From the NCBI GenBank assembly GCA_023437885.1, contig JAEZFH010000352.1:1-30673 (forward strand): 30,673 bases of DNA, in the 5' to 3' direction. The translations under genes were made by a program, and so were the position numbers. The first letter of the stretch is position 1. Every line of letters begins with the position of its first letter. The notes beneath the pieces were generated by a model, which did not search any database, was not told the DNA's origin, and worked only from the letters and a program-made list of their open reading frames with translations. This DNA comes from Bacillota bacterium (GTDB taxonomy: Bacteria > Bacillota > Clostridia > Lachnospirales > Lachnospiraceae). Positions 9,632 to 16,659 of the stretch are shown here, one piece after another.

Positions 9632-11743
9632 ATGGGAAGCTATGAGAATATTGTAAAAATAGAAGAAATGAGAAAGCGTATGGAAGAAGGCGACGCCGCA
9701 TCTGCTCAGAAGATTCTTGATACAATAGAAATCAAAAAGATAAAAAACATGTCGGACCTTAGCCTGATCGCAGAGGTCTACGCAGGAAACGAAAGATATG
9801 AAGAAGCAGTCCGGCTGTTTCTTAAAATATATGAGAAAACCAAATCAAGAAAGTCCCTGTTCCAATTGGTGGACCTGTCAATAAAGACAGAGAATATTAC
9901 CGATGCCCGGTTTTATCTTGGTGAATACCAAAAGCTGGCACCCAGAGATTTTTATAAATACATATTCCGCTATCAGATTGATTTGTTAAGCAAAGAGCCT
10001 TATGAAACTCTGATTGATACTCTGGAGACTTTGAAGAGAACCGAGTATATGGAGCAGTGGGCATATGAGCTGGCGAAGACCTACTACAAAGCCGGGATGG
10101 AGAAAGAGTGCATCCGAGAATGCTCCGATATTATACTTTGGTTCGGAGAAGGAAATTATGTGGAAAAAGCCAGAATTCTGCGTTCTTATTTCTCCGGTGA
10201 GACTGATAAGAAAAAGATTATAGAGGAGCTGAAGCGCCGCGTTCGGGAGGATGCGGAACAAGATGCGGAATTTGACGGCGGGAGCCGGGATCAGGAGTAC
10301 GGGCTTCCCGCAGAAGGTAATGCAACTGGAGCAGAGGCGGATGCGGCGGAAGAAGAGGTTTCGGCAGAAGCAGCAGCCTCGGATGACGAAGTGGATTTTG
10401 AAGATAGTCTGAGAAGGGATATCCAGAGCATGCTCACAGAGGTAGAAGAGCAATCCCAGGGAGAATGGGAGGAATTTGAGACATCAGAGGAAGAAGCAGA
10501 CTCCTGGGAAGCAGCTGATAGGAGTGTGACTGAGGATACGGACGAAGGTACCGGCGTAGAGGAAGAAGCGGGTATCGGCGGTGAAACGAACGCAGAGGAA
10601 GAAGCGGGTATCGGTGGTGAAACGAACGCAGAGGAAGAAGCAGGCATCGTCGAAGGAACGAACCTACAGAATAAAGCAGATAGAGCCGTAGAAATGAACG
10701 AATATGAAGCTGCGGAACTCGGCGAAGAAAAGGATATATATGAAGAAGCGGATATAGAAGAAGCAGAAACGGAAGAATACGGACTGGAGGATGAGCTTGG
10801 GATAGAGGAAGATCCGGAAGCAGGGGAATATGATAGAGCTGAGAATAACCAGGAGCAGCAGCCGGCAGTTACGAGCCGTCTTTCTGACCGCGAATTAGCC
10901 GAGCAGGAGGTAGAGAAAGCAATCTATCAATTGCTGGAGGAAGAGGATATGGATGAGGAGGATAGAAAGCTGCAGCAGCTAACCCTGGAACTTGGTTTTG
11001 AGCTTGAGGCTGTTTTTTATAATTTCCTTCATATAAAATCCGTCAAGAAGGAGCTTGTCAAGTGTCTGGAAGAGATGCTGGATTCACACGGGAAAACAGT
11101 ACAGATAATCATCACCGGAACCGAGGGCTCGGGTAAAACCACCTTAGCCAAGGATATTACCATGTTCCTGAATAAGGCAGGGAAGCTGAAATCCTCCAAA
11201 ATTGCCAAGATAAAAGCGGACAAGCTTAATACCTTAGATATCATGTCCAAAAAAGAGACTTTAAAGGATTGCTGCCTTGTAGTGGAAAATGCAAGTGAAT
11301 TAAAGAGAGAAACCATTGATAGCATTCTTGAGCTGTGCAGGGTGCTGCGGGGAAATATAGCAGTAATATTAGAGGAGAATAAGCGAAACATTGATAAGCT
11401 GTTCCGGGAATGTCCCAAGCTTATGGATTTATTCAAAAACCGGATTCATCTTCCCGGGTATACCCCGGAGGATTTAACCGGATTTGCGGATGCCTGTTTA
11501 AAGCAGCAGGGATACCGGCTGAACGCCAAAGCAGAATCAGTATTGATTCATAAGATAAGACAAATCGGCAAACAACCGGAGTCTCAGATGCATCTGAGAC
11601 AAATCGATGAGCTTATGCAGACCGTGATGAATGCAGCGAGTGTCAGAACCGGGAGACAATTGTCCAACCCGGCGTCCCAGGGCAGACCGGAAGAGATTGA
11701 GGTGCTGACAGTAATGCCGGAGGATTTTGCGGCTAAACCTTAA
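9632..11743 (+). CDS. Uncharacterised protein: TPR-like region, acidic repeat linker, P-loop ATPase
   Basis: Function unknown. Residues about 1-190 are helical and TPR-like (LSLIAEVYAGNERYEEAVRLF). About 200-430 is a very acidic low-complexity linker with tandem EEAGIGGETNA units. The last ~260 residues hold an AAA-like nucleotide-binding domain. Walker A is GTEGSGKTT at residues 496-504. The next candidate strand, LVVENA (549-554), would be Walker B, but it has Glu at 552 with Asn where an acidic pair is usual. The tail resembles CbxX/SpoVK-type ATPases (GYTPEDL near the C-terminus), a loose likeness only. AAAGGAGG sits properly before ATG 9632. No membrane segment is seen. It overlaps the convergent Ig-like gene by 11 bp. 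A cytoplasmic scaffold or chaperone role would be speculation. Confidence 0.88.
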   Translation: MGSYENIVKIEEMRKRMEEGDAASAQKILDTIEIKKIKNMSDLSLIAEVYAGNERYEEAVRLFLKIYEKTKSRKSLFQLVDLSIKTENITDARFYLGEYQKLAPRDFYKYIFRYQIDLLSKEPYETLIDTLETLKRTEYMEQWAYELAKTYYKAGMEKECIRECSDIILWFGEGNYVEKARILRSYFSGETDKKKIIEELKRRVREDAEQDAEFDGGSRDQEYGLPAEGNATGAEADAAEEEVSAEAAASDDEVDFEDSLRRDIQSMLTEVEEQSQGEWEEFETSEEEADSWEAADRSVTEDTDEGTGVEEEAGIGGETNAEEEAGIGGETNAEEEAGIVEGTNLQNKADRAVEMNEYEAAELGEEKDIYEEADIEEAETEEYGLEDELGIEEDPEAGEYDRAENNQEQQPAVTSRLSDRELAEQEVEKAIYQLLEEEDMDEEDRKLQQLTLELGFELEAVFYNFLHIKSVKKELVKCLEEMLDSHGKTVQIIITGTEGSGKTTLAKDITMFLNKAGKLKSSKIAKIKADKLNTLDIMSKKETLKDCCLVVENASELKRETIDSILELCRVLRGNIAVILEENKRNIDKLFRECPKLMDLFKNRIHLPGYTPEDLTGFADACLKQQGYRLNAKAESVLIHKIRQIGKQPESQMHLRQIDELMQTVMNAASVRTGRQLSNPASQGRPEEIEVLTVMPEDFAAKP
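10559..10666 (+). repeat. In-frame 36-bp tandem repeat, three copies
   Basis: Units 10559-10594 and 10595-10630 differ at one position. A third, diverged unit covers 10631-10666. Each adds 12 codons (EEEAGIGGETNA-type) to the acidic linker, so the protein length can change without frameshift. Confidence 0.9.
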
Positions 11744-12074
11744 ACTGAATTGTGATGTCATTGGGAAGCTTCTGCCCCTTTTTTGATTTTACATTTGTTG
11801 TTACATGTAGTAAATAAGACTCATTCTTGGCATAAGGAGCCAGCGGCTCTATCTCGATACAATTATCAATGGAATTGTATCGGATATTTGTCGGTAGAGG
11901 AGTCTGGTTCATTGAAGTTACATACAGATTGCGGTTATTCACGGTGGAGGGGTTGAGCGGAGCTGTAAATTTGATTCTCCAGACAAAACTGCCGGTTTTA
12001 AACCTTAAGCTTTGCTTTACTTTATTTTTCGCGCTTCCTTCGATTGATTCGATTTTAATAAAATTACCGGCCAT
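11733..12074 (-). CDS. Single-domain Ig-like (SbsA/Big_5-type) protein
   Basis: About 113 residues matching one bacterial Ig-like fold of the SbsA/Big_5 type: WRIKFTAPLNPSTVNNRNLYV, then IEIEPLAPYAKNESYLLHVT and NVKSKKGQKLPNDITIQFKV. In larger surface proteins such domains occur in tandem. Here one stands alone with no signal peptide, membrane segment or anchor, so its location and role are unknown. Start choice: ATG 12074 (MAGNFIK) has GGAG about nine bases upstream; ATG 12089 and 12080 lack a spaced site. It is convergent with the TPR-ATPase gene and overlaps it by 11 bp, leaving no room for a shared terminator. Confidence 0.8.
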   Translation of the reverse strand: MAGNFIKIESIEGSAKNKVKQSLRFKTGSFVWRIKFTAPLNPSTVNNRNLYVTSMNQTPLPTNIRYNSIDNCIEIEPLAPYAKNESYLLHVTTNVKSKKGQKLPNDITIQFKV

Positions 12075-12140
12075 AGTGCTCATCTCCATTTGTTGGTATA
12101 TGCTCTTGCGAGTGCAGTCAAAGGGTCATTTGTCACGTAT

Positions 12141-12168
12141 ATTATAGCATAAAATAAGAAAACTTCAA
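12141..12168 (-). promoter_or_regulatory. Promoter of the Ig-like gene
   Basis: Read on the minus strand: -35 TTGAAG (12168-12163), 16-bp spacer, -10 TATAAT (12146-12141) with extended TGC. It lies about 70 bp before the chosen start. Confidence 0.7.
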
Positions 12169-12348
12169 CCATGAAGGCGAATTTTCGAAAGTGTGATTAG
12201 GCTGGAAGCCAAAGCGCATAGGTAAATAATTGTGTATTTTCCTGTAGAAACACATCTGTGATATGGAATAGAATAACGCTTACTACTTAAAATATCATCA
12301 TAATCAGAGAAGCTTATAAAATATTTCTTATAACGGAGGTAGAGGAAA

Positions 12349-12480
12349 ATGTACACGAAACGATGTAAAAGGAAAGCGAATTCTGCGGATAATGTAATTC
12401 TGGTTTTTTTAAAAAACAATTTACAAAACACCACTTTGTGGTATAATCAAATTGGCGATAAAAACTTAACAAAATATTAA
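12349..12480 (+). CDS. Possible 43-residue small ORF before murA
   Basis: ATG 12349 has GGAGG nine bases upstream (12335-12339) and opens 43 codons, beginning MYTKRCKRKANS and ending NLTKY. It resembles no family I know and covers the murA -35 and -10 boxes, which argues against it being translated. The rest of 12169-12419 is AT-rich, without a clear promoter or hairpin. Confidence 0.15.
   Translation: MYTKRCKRKANSADNVILVFLKNNLQNTTLWYNQIGDKNLTKY
12420..12447 (+). promoter_or_regulatory. Promoter of murA with overlapping dyad
   Basis: -35 TTTACA (12420-12425), 16-bp spacer and a perfect -10 TATAAT (12442-12447) with extended TGG. The inverted repeat ACCAC-TTT-GTGGT (12430-12442) fills the spacer and touches the -10, so it could be an operator. 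Confidence 0.75.
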
Positions 12481-12534
12481 GGCATTTTATATGCAATATT
12501 AACAAACTGAAGTTCGATAAATATGAGGTGTGCA

Positions 12535-13833
12535 ATGGAGCAGTATATTATTAAAGGTGGCAATCCGCTCATTGGAGAGGTAACAATCAGTGGTTATAAG
12601 AATGCAGCCCTTGGAATCATCGCTGCAGCGATTATGACCGACGAAACTGTTAAAATAGATAATGTACCCGACATCAGAGATATTGACGTTCTTTTACAGG
12701 CGATTGAAGACATTGGCGCAAAGGTAGACCGTATTAACAGGAATACCATTACAATCAACGGAAATAAGATCAATACGGTAGATGTTGATTTTGATTATGT
12801 TAGAAAAATTCGCGCTTCCTACTATCTGGTAGGTGCACTGCTTGGTAAACACAAGGGAGCCAAGGTGGCATTACCCGGAGGCTGCAATATCGGCAGCAGA
12901 CCCATTGACCAGCATATCAAGGGCTTTGAAGCTCTGGGTGCGGAGGTTAAGATCGAGCACGGCATGATCTGTGCGGATGCGAAGGAGCTGAAAGGAGCCC
13001 ATATTTATTTTGACGGCTCCAGTGTGGGTGCGACTATTAACGTTATGCTGGCCGCTTGTATGGCAGACGGTCTTACGATTCTCGAAAATTCCGCCAAGGA
13101 GCCCCATGTTGTTGATGTGGCTAACTTTTTGAACAGTATGGGTGCCAATATCAAAGGTGCAGGTACGGATGTAATTCGTATCAAGGGAGTGCAAAAGCTT
13201 CATGGAAGTGAATATTCCATTATTCCTGATCAGATTGAGGCAGGAACCTTTATGTTTGCGGCAGCAGCAACCAAGGGCGATATCCTGATTAAGAATGTGA
13301 TTCCGAAGCATTTGGAGGCCTTTACTGCGAAGCTTCTGGAAATCGGTGCGCAGGTAGTAGAGTTTGATGATATGGTACGTGTAAAGGCGGATCGGAAATT
13401 GGGTAATTCCCATGTGAAGACCTTGGTGTATCCGGGCTTTTTGACCGATATGCAGCCCCAGATGACCACACTGCTGGCAATCTCCAAAGGAACCAGCATT
13501 GTTACAGAGAGCATATTTGAGAACCGCTTTAAATATGTAGACGAATTGACCCGTATGGGAGCTTCCATCAAGGTGGAGGGTAATACCGCCATTATTGAGG
13601 GTGTAGAGCGCCTTACCGGTGCCAGTTTATGTGCTCCGGATCTTCGCGGAGGTGTTGCTCTGGTTATGGCAGGATTGATGGCGGAGGGATATACCATTGT
13701 GGAGAACATCGAATTCATAGAGCGGGGATATGAGAAGTTTGAGTATAAGATGCAGCAATTGGGTGCGGCCATGGTAAAGGTGGATTCTACGGATATGAAA
13801 GCCATCAAAAAATTTAAGCTCAAGGTGGGCTGA
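12535..13833 (+). CDS. murA: UDP-N-acetylglucosamine 1-carboxyvinyltransferase
   Basis: First committed step of peptidoglycan synthesis: transfers enolpyruvate from PEP to UDP-GlcNAc in the cytoplasm. 432 residues with the EPSP-synthase-like double fold. The substrate-binding SGYKNAAL stands where SGAKNAAL is usual (Lys-Asn kept). The active-site loop LPGGCNIGSRP carries Cys117, the equivalent of E. coli Cys115 and the fosfomycin target, so this enzyme is expected to be drug-sensitive. YPGFLTDMQPQ and DLRGGVALVMAG, the catalytic Asp and Arg regions, are present. Start: ATG 12535 follows GAGGTG by four bases; the earlier ATG 12523 lies inside that ribosome site. Clostridia often have two murA paralogues, and which one this is cannot be told here. 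Confidence 0.96.
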   Translation: MEQYIIKGGNPLIGEVTISGYKNAALGIIAAAIMTDETVKIDNVPDIRDIDVLLQAIEDIGAKVDRINRNTITINGNKINTVDVDFDYVRKIRASYYLVGALLGKHKGAKVALPGGCNIGSRPIDQHIKGFEALGAEVKIEHGMICADAKELKGAHIYFDGSSVGATINVMLAACMADGLTILENSAKEPHVVDVANFLNSMGANIKGAGTDVIRIKGVQKLHGSEYSIIPDQIEAGTFMFAAAATKGDILIKNVIPKHLEAFTAKLLEIGAQVVEFDDMVRVKADRKLGNSHVKTLVYPGFLTDMQPQMTTLLAISKGTSIVTESIFENRFKYVDELTRMGASIKVEGNTAIIEGVERLTGASLCAPDLRGGVALVMAGLMAEGYTIVENIEFIERGYEKFEYKMQQLGAAMVKVDSTDMKAIKKFKLKVG

Positions 13834-13845
13834 TAAAAAATCTGC

Positions 13846-13874
13846 TTGACGAACCCGGGCTTTCGTTATATCAT
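13846..13874 (+). promoter_or_regulatory. Promoter just after murA
   Basis: -35 TTGACG (13846-13851), 17-bp spacer, -10 TATCAT (13869-13874), each five of six consensus bases. No ORF follows. The transcript would start near 13881 and enter a hairpin-rich stretch before the metK leader. Confidence 0.55.
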
Positions 13875-13880
13875 GAACAT

Positions 13881-14028
13881 AAATCTTGTTCCTGATATCC
13901 AGCTCCGATCGCATGCCTGCGAGCAAGCTCGCATCATGCTTACTACGATTTCGCCAGATAATGAATCAAGAGTAATTCATGATCTCACTGCTCCAATCCT
14001 GCGATTTGGGCTGGTTTGATTATGTTCA
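13881..14028 (+). ncRNA. Candidate structured RNA between murA and the metK riboswitch
   Basis: No ORF. A long-range stem pairs 13899-13913 with 14000-14014: 15 positions with one mismatch and two G-U pairs. It encloses two local hairpins: TGCGAG/CTCGCA (13918-13923 / 13928-13933) and an imperfect AGAT-ATGAAT stem (13957-13966 / 13975-13985). An outer 10-bp pairing ATGAACATAA (13873-13882) with TTATGTTCAT overlaps the promoter -10 by two bases, so it might act at DNA level. No T-run closes the element and it matches no RNA class I recognise. It could instead be a long 5' leader of metK or an inactive repeat. Confidence 0.3.
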
Positions 14029-14112
14029 TAAGTGGCAGAGCAGATATAATGTCTGCTGATATTATATCCCATTGTTACAAAGCACAGCAATTCAATTAAA
14101 TAATTATTATTT

Positions 14113-14208
14113 CTCTTATTCAGAGTGACGGAGAGTAAGGCTCTATGAAGTCACGGCAACCCCATGCATGGAAGGTGCCAACCTGAGCGAGTAATCGAAC
14201 AATAAGAG
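14113..14208 (+). promoter_or_regulatory. SAM-I (S-box) riboswitch aptamer upstream of metK
   Basis: Senses S-adenosylmethionine and turns off metK when SAM is plentiful. P1 is CTCTTATT (14113-14120) with AATAAGAG (14201-14208). The core shows AGAGTGACGGAGAG, then GGCTCTATGAAGTCACGGCAACC, the hallmark S-box sequence, followed by the CCATGCATGG hairpin and GGTGCCAACCTGAGCGAG. A weak promoter (TTGTTA 14072-14077, 18 bp, TTAAAT 14096-14101) would start transcription just before P1. Confidence 0.95.
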
Positions 14209-14229
14209 GATTTGATTAACCCTGATGTC

Positions 14230-14258
14230 AAGTCCGCATATTGCGGACTTATTTTTTT
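14230..14258 (+). terminator. S-box regulated terminator of metK leader
   Basis: AAGTCCGCA (14230-14238) pairs with TGCGGACTT (14242-14250), followed by ATTTTTTT. The competing antiterminator is GGATTTGA (14208-14215) with TCAAGTCC (14228-14235), eight pairs including one G-U. It uses the terminator's 5' arm and the last base of P1. Confidence 0.93.
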
Positions 14259-14260
14259 AA

Positions 14261-14314
14261 CAAGAGGGGGGATTTGCCTCTTGCCGCGTTGTTGTTTAAT
14301 CCGCATAGTGCGGA
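14261..14314 (+). other. Two extra hairpins between the S-box terminator and metK
   Basis: CAAGAGG (14261-14267) pairs with CCTCTTG (14277-14283). TCCGCA (14300-14305) pairs with TGCGGA (14309-14314), six bases before the GGAGG of metK. The second hairpin repeats 14 of 15 bases of the terminator stem-loop at 14233-14247. Confidence 0.6.
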
Positions 14315-14329
14315 AGAATGGAGGAATTA

Positions 14330-15520
14330 ATGCAAAAGAGATTATTTACGTCAGAATCAGTAACAGAAGGGCATCCGGATAAAATATGCGACCAGATATC
14401 GGATGCGGTTCTGGATGCGTTATTGGAGCAGGATCCCATGAGCAGGGTTGCCTGTGAAACAGCAATTACCACCGGCTTAGTGCTGGTGATGGGTGAGATA
14501 ACAACGGAGGGTTATGTGGATATTCAGAGAATTGTCCGGGATACGATCCGCGAAATCGGCTATGACCATTCCGAATATGGTTTTGATGCCAATACCTGCG
14601 GTGTAATTGTAGCGTTGGACGAGCAGTCCAAGGACATTGCTCTGGGGGTGGATACCGCGCTTGAGGTGAAGGAGCATATCGCAGAGGATGAAGAGCTGTC
14701 TAAGATCGGTGCCGGAGATCAGGGTATGATGTTTGGCTATGCTTCCAATGAGACAGAGGAATACATGCCCTATCCCATCTCCCTTGCCCATAAACTGACC
14801 AGACAGCTTACCAAGGTAAGAAAGGAAAAAACTCTGCCTTACCTCAGACCGGACGGTAAGTCCCAGGTGACCGTGGAATATGATGATAACGGCAAGCCGA
14901 TCCATCTGAATGCAGTGGTATTATCCACACAGCATAATGAAGAAATCTCTATTGAACAGCTGAGGAAGGATATTAGAAAATATGTCCTGGATGAGGTTCT
15001 TCCGCAGGAGTTGATTGATGAGAAGACCAAATTCTATATTAATCCCACCGGACGTTTTGTTATTGGAGGACCCAACGGAGACAGCGGACTTACCGGAAGA
15101 AAAATCATCGTAGATACCTACGGCGGTTATGCAAGACACGGCGGCGGAGCATTCTCAGGCAAGGATTGCACCAAGGTTGACCGTTCAGCCTCCTATGCTG
15201 CCCGCTATGTTGCAAAGAATATCGTAGCGGCAGGATTGGCAGACCGCTGTGAGATTCAGCTATCCTATGCCATCGGTGTGGCAGAGCCCACATCCATTAT
15301 GCTGGATACCTTCGGAACCGGAAGGCTGCCGGAGGATGAGCTGGTGGCAATTGTCCGCAAGCATTTTGACCTTCGGCCTGCAGGCATCATTAAGATGCTG
15401 GATCTTCGCAGACCGATTTATAAACCGACAGCAGCGTATGGCCATTTCGGAAGACTGGATTTAGACCTTCCCTGGGAGAGAGCCGATAAATCTGAGGAAT
15501 TGAAGCAGTATCTGAATTAG
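14330..15520 (+). CDS. metK: S-adenosylmethionine synthetase
   Basis: Makes S-adenosylmethionine from methionine and ATP, releasing phosphate and pyrophosphate; a cytoplasmic tetramer. 396 residues with all three MetK domains. Signatures: GHPDK at residues 14-18 (ATP/metal contact), the GAGDQGMMFGYA signature and the glycine-rich GGGAFSGKD phosphate loop. It ends in the usual DLPWERADKSEELKQYL. Start: ATG 14330 follows GGAGG by five bases; ATG 14318 overlaps that site. It is controlled by the S-box and terminator just upstream and closed by a strong terminator downstream. Confidence 0.98.
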   Translation: MQKRLFTSESVTEGHPDKICDQISDAVLDALLEQDPMSRVACETAITTGLVLVMGEITTEGYVDIQRIVRDTIREIGYDHSEYGFDANTCGVIVALDEQSKDIALGVDTALEVKEHIAEDEELSKIGAGDQGMMFGYASNETEEYMPYPISLAHKLTRQLTKVRKEKTLPYLRPDGKSQVTVEYDDNGKPIHLNAVVLSTQHNEEISIEQLRKDIRKYVLDEVLPQELIDEKTKFYINPTGRFVIGGPNGDSGLTGRKIIVDTYGGYARHGGGAFSGKDCTKVDRSASYAARYVAKNIVAAGLADRCEIQLSYAIGVAEPTSIMLDTFGTGRLPEDELVAIVRKHFDLRPAGIIKMLDLRRPIYKPTAAYGHFGRLDLDLPWERADKSEELKQYLN

Positions 15521-15572
15521 TAAAACAAATCATGCGAAATTATACGATTTGAAAAGACACGAAATGGGTTAT

Positions 15573-15625
15573 AAGACCACTGATCAATCAGGTTACTGTA
15601 CCGGTTGATTGCAGTGGTCTTTTTG
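15573..15625 (+). terminator. Intrinsic terminator of metK
   Basis: AAGACCACTG (15573-15582) pairs with CAGTGGTCTT (15612-15621), with further inner pairing AATCA/TGATT, then a T-run to 15624. Confidence 0.92.
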
Positions 15626-15687
15626 CGCATATCATTATACACAAAGAGGAGAGTTACACTTCAGACTATGGCAAGACGAATAACAAG

Positions 15688-15724
15688 TTGATATTTGGGC
15701 ATAATTATGCTAGAATAATGTACA
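15688..15724 (+). promoter_or_regulatory. Toxin-antitoxin promoter with two palindromes
   Basis: -35 TTGATA (15688-15693), 17-bp spacer, -10 TAGAAT (15711-15716) with extended TGC. The perfect palindrome GCATAATTATGC (15699-15710) lies between the boxes. TGTACA (15719-15724), the core motif bound by E. coli YefM, lies at the expected start site. Both fit autorepression by the antitoxin or complex. Confidence 0.75.
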
Positions 15725-15742
15725 AAGCAAGGAGGTGTTATT

Positions 15743-16006
15743 ATGCCACAGATTAGACCAATTACAGATTTAAGAAATACAAGTGAAATTTCAGATGCCT
15801 GCCACGCAGTAAATGAACCTATCTTTATTACAAAGAACGGATATGGTGATCTGGTTGTGATGAGCATTGAAACCTATGAACAGATAGCAGAAGCCCATAG
15901 AATAGATGATGCCATTGCAGAAGCAGAGGCAGAATATCAGGCACAGGGAATTCTATTAGATGCTGCGGAAACTTTGTCAGGATTAAGGAGAAAATATCTT
16001 GGATAA
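15743..16006 (+). CDS. Type II antitoxin, Phd/YefM family
   Basis: DNA-binding antitoxin that neutralises the toxin encoded next door and represses its own promoter. 87 residues. The N-terminal Phd/YefM fold is visible in IRPITDLRNTSEISDACHAVNEPIFITKNGYGDLVVMSIETYEQI, with the conserved P-I-x-D-L-R-N start and the F-I-T-K-N-G-x-x-x-L-V-V-M-S core. The C-terminal part (EAEAEYQAQGILLDAAETL) should form the toxin-binding helix. AGGAGGTG lies at good spacing. The stop overlaps the toxin start by eight bases. Confidence 0.94.
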   Translation: MPQIRPITDLRNTSEISDACHAVNEPIFITKNGYGDLVVMSIETYEQIAEAHRIDDAIAEAEAEYQAQGILLDAAETLSGLRRKYLG

Positions 16007-16301
16007 ATATCAGGTTAAGATGATGGCAAGAGCTGCTCGCGACCTGGATGAGATTTATAATTATATTTCAGATGAATTTAAGGAGATCGGAACAGCGGAG
16101 CATATAATTGACCTTTTAGAAGATGCAATTCTTGGTTTAGATAAGATGCCGTATCGGGGAGCAGTGCGAAGAGTAGGCGCTTTTGTGAATAAAGGATACT
16201 GTCAGTTATTTGTAAAGAGTTTTACAATCGTATACCGGATAAACGAAGCAAAAAAGACGGTTGCCATAGTAACTGTAAGATATACACCTAGTAGTTTTTA
16301 A
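15999..16301 (+). CDS. Type II toxin, RelE/ParE superfamily
   Basis: 100-residue toxin of the RelE/ParE fold, starting KYQVKMMARAARDLDEIYNYISDEF and ending in the strands SFTIVYRINEAKKTVAIVTVRY. RelE members cut mRNA on the ribosome and ParE members inhibit gyrase; the sequence does not decide. ARDLDEIYNYI and the double-Arg GAVRRVG segment fit the ParE-like branch a little better. Start: TTG 15999 follows AAGGAG (15985-15990) by eight bases and overlaps the antitoxin stop, which supports translational coupling. There is no ATG in a suitable place. Confidence 0.92.
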   Translation: MDKYQVKMMARAARDLDEIYNYISDEFKEIGTAEHIIDLLEDAILGLDKMPYRGAVRRVGAFVNKGYCQLFVKSFTIVYRINEAKKTVAIVTVRYTPSSF

Positions 16302-16372
16302 CGTTTAATATATTGTTAGGATTTGCTTATAAAACGAATTTATAAAGATATAAAACAAGTTATAAGAGCGGT

Positions 16373-16424
16373 AAGCCATGGGGAATGATAGAGCAGACAA
16401 TACTGTAATCCTCCATGGCTTTTT
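16373..16424 (+). terminator. Intrinsic terminator of the toxin-antitoxin operon
   Basis: AAGCCATG(G) at 16373 pairs with CCATGGCTT at 16413, followed by TTTT. The loop is about 32 bases. Confidence 0.75.
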
Positions 16425-16504
16425 GTAATATGTTTTACCGGGTATTTCATGGAATCTTTAGAAAGGTTAGATTAATTTTCTGTGCACATACTAAGATTAA
16501 GTGC

Positions 16505-16510
16505 TATAAT
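16505..16510 (+). promoter_or_regulatory. -10 element before the kinase leader
   Basis: TATAAT with extended TGC (AGTGCTATAAT). No good -35 lies 16-18 bp upstream; there is only GTGCAC. The start would be near 16517, so the leader carries the long hairpin. Confidence 0.5.
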
Positions 16511-16521
16511 GTACACGATGA

Positions 16522-16636
16522 GCAGATTAATCCATGCGATTCAAGGGATTGATCAAGCTTGCACTTATCAATCCCTTGAATTGCATGGATAAGTGCAACG
16601 TGAGCGAAGGCGTAAAAGCCTGAGCTAATAATCTGC
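16522..16636 (+). repeat. Nested inverted-repeat element in the kinase leader
   Basis: 24-base arms 16530-16553 and 16567-16590 pair along their whole length with only one G-U, around a 13-base loop. An outer 8-bp pair GCAGATTA (16522-16529) / TAATCTGC (16629-16636) encloses the whole. A competing 11-bp pairing joins TTGCACTTATC (16559-16569) to GATAAGTGCAA (16588-16598). No T-run follows, so it is not an intrinsic terminator. Confidence 0.9.
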
Positions 16637-16659
16637 ATAACCATTTCGAAAGGAAACGG

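Noticed and set aside
13881..14028. 6S RNA
   Set aside because: The fold is a junction with two hairpins, not one long rod with a central bubble, and no terminator closes it.
16530..16590. Intrinsic terminator
   Set aside because: The stem is perfect but there is no T-run on either strand after it.
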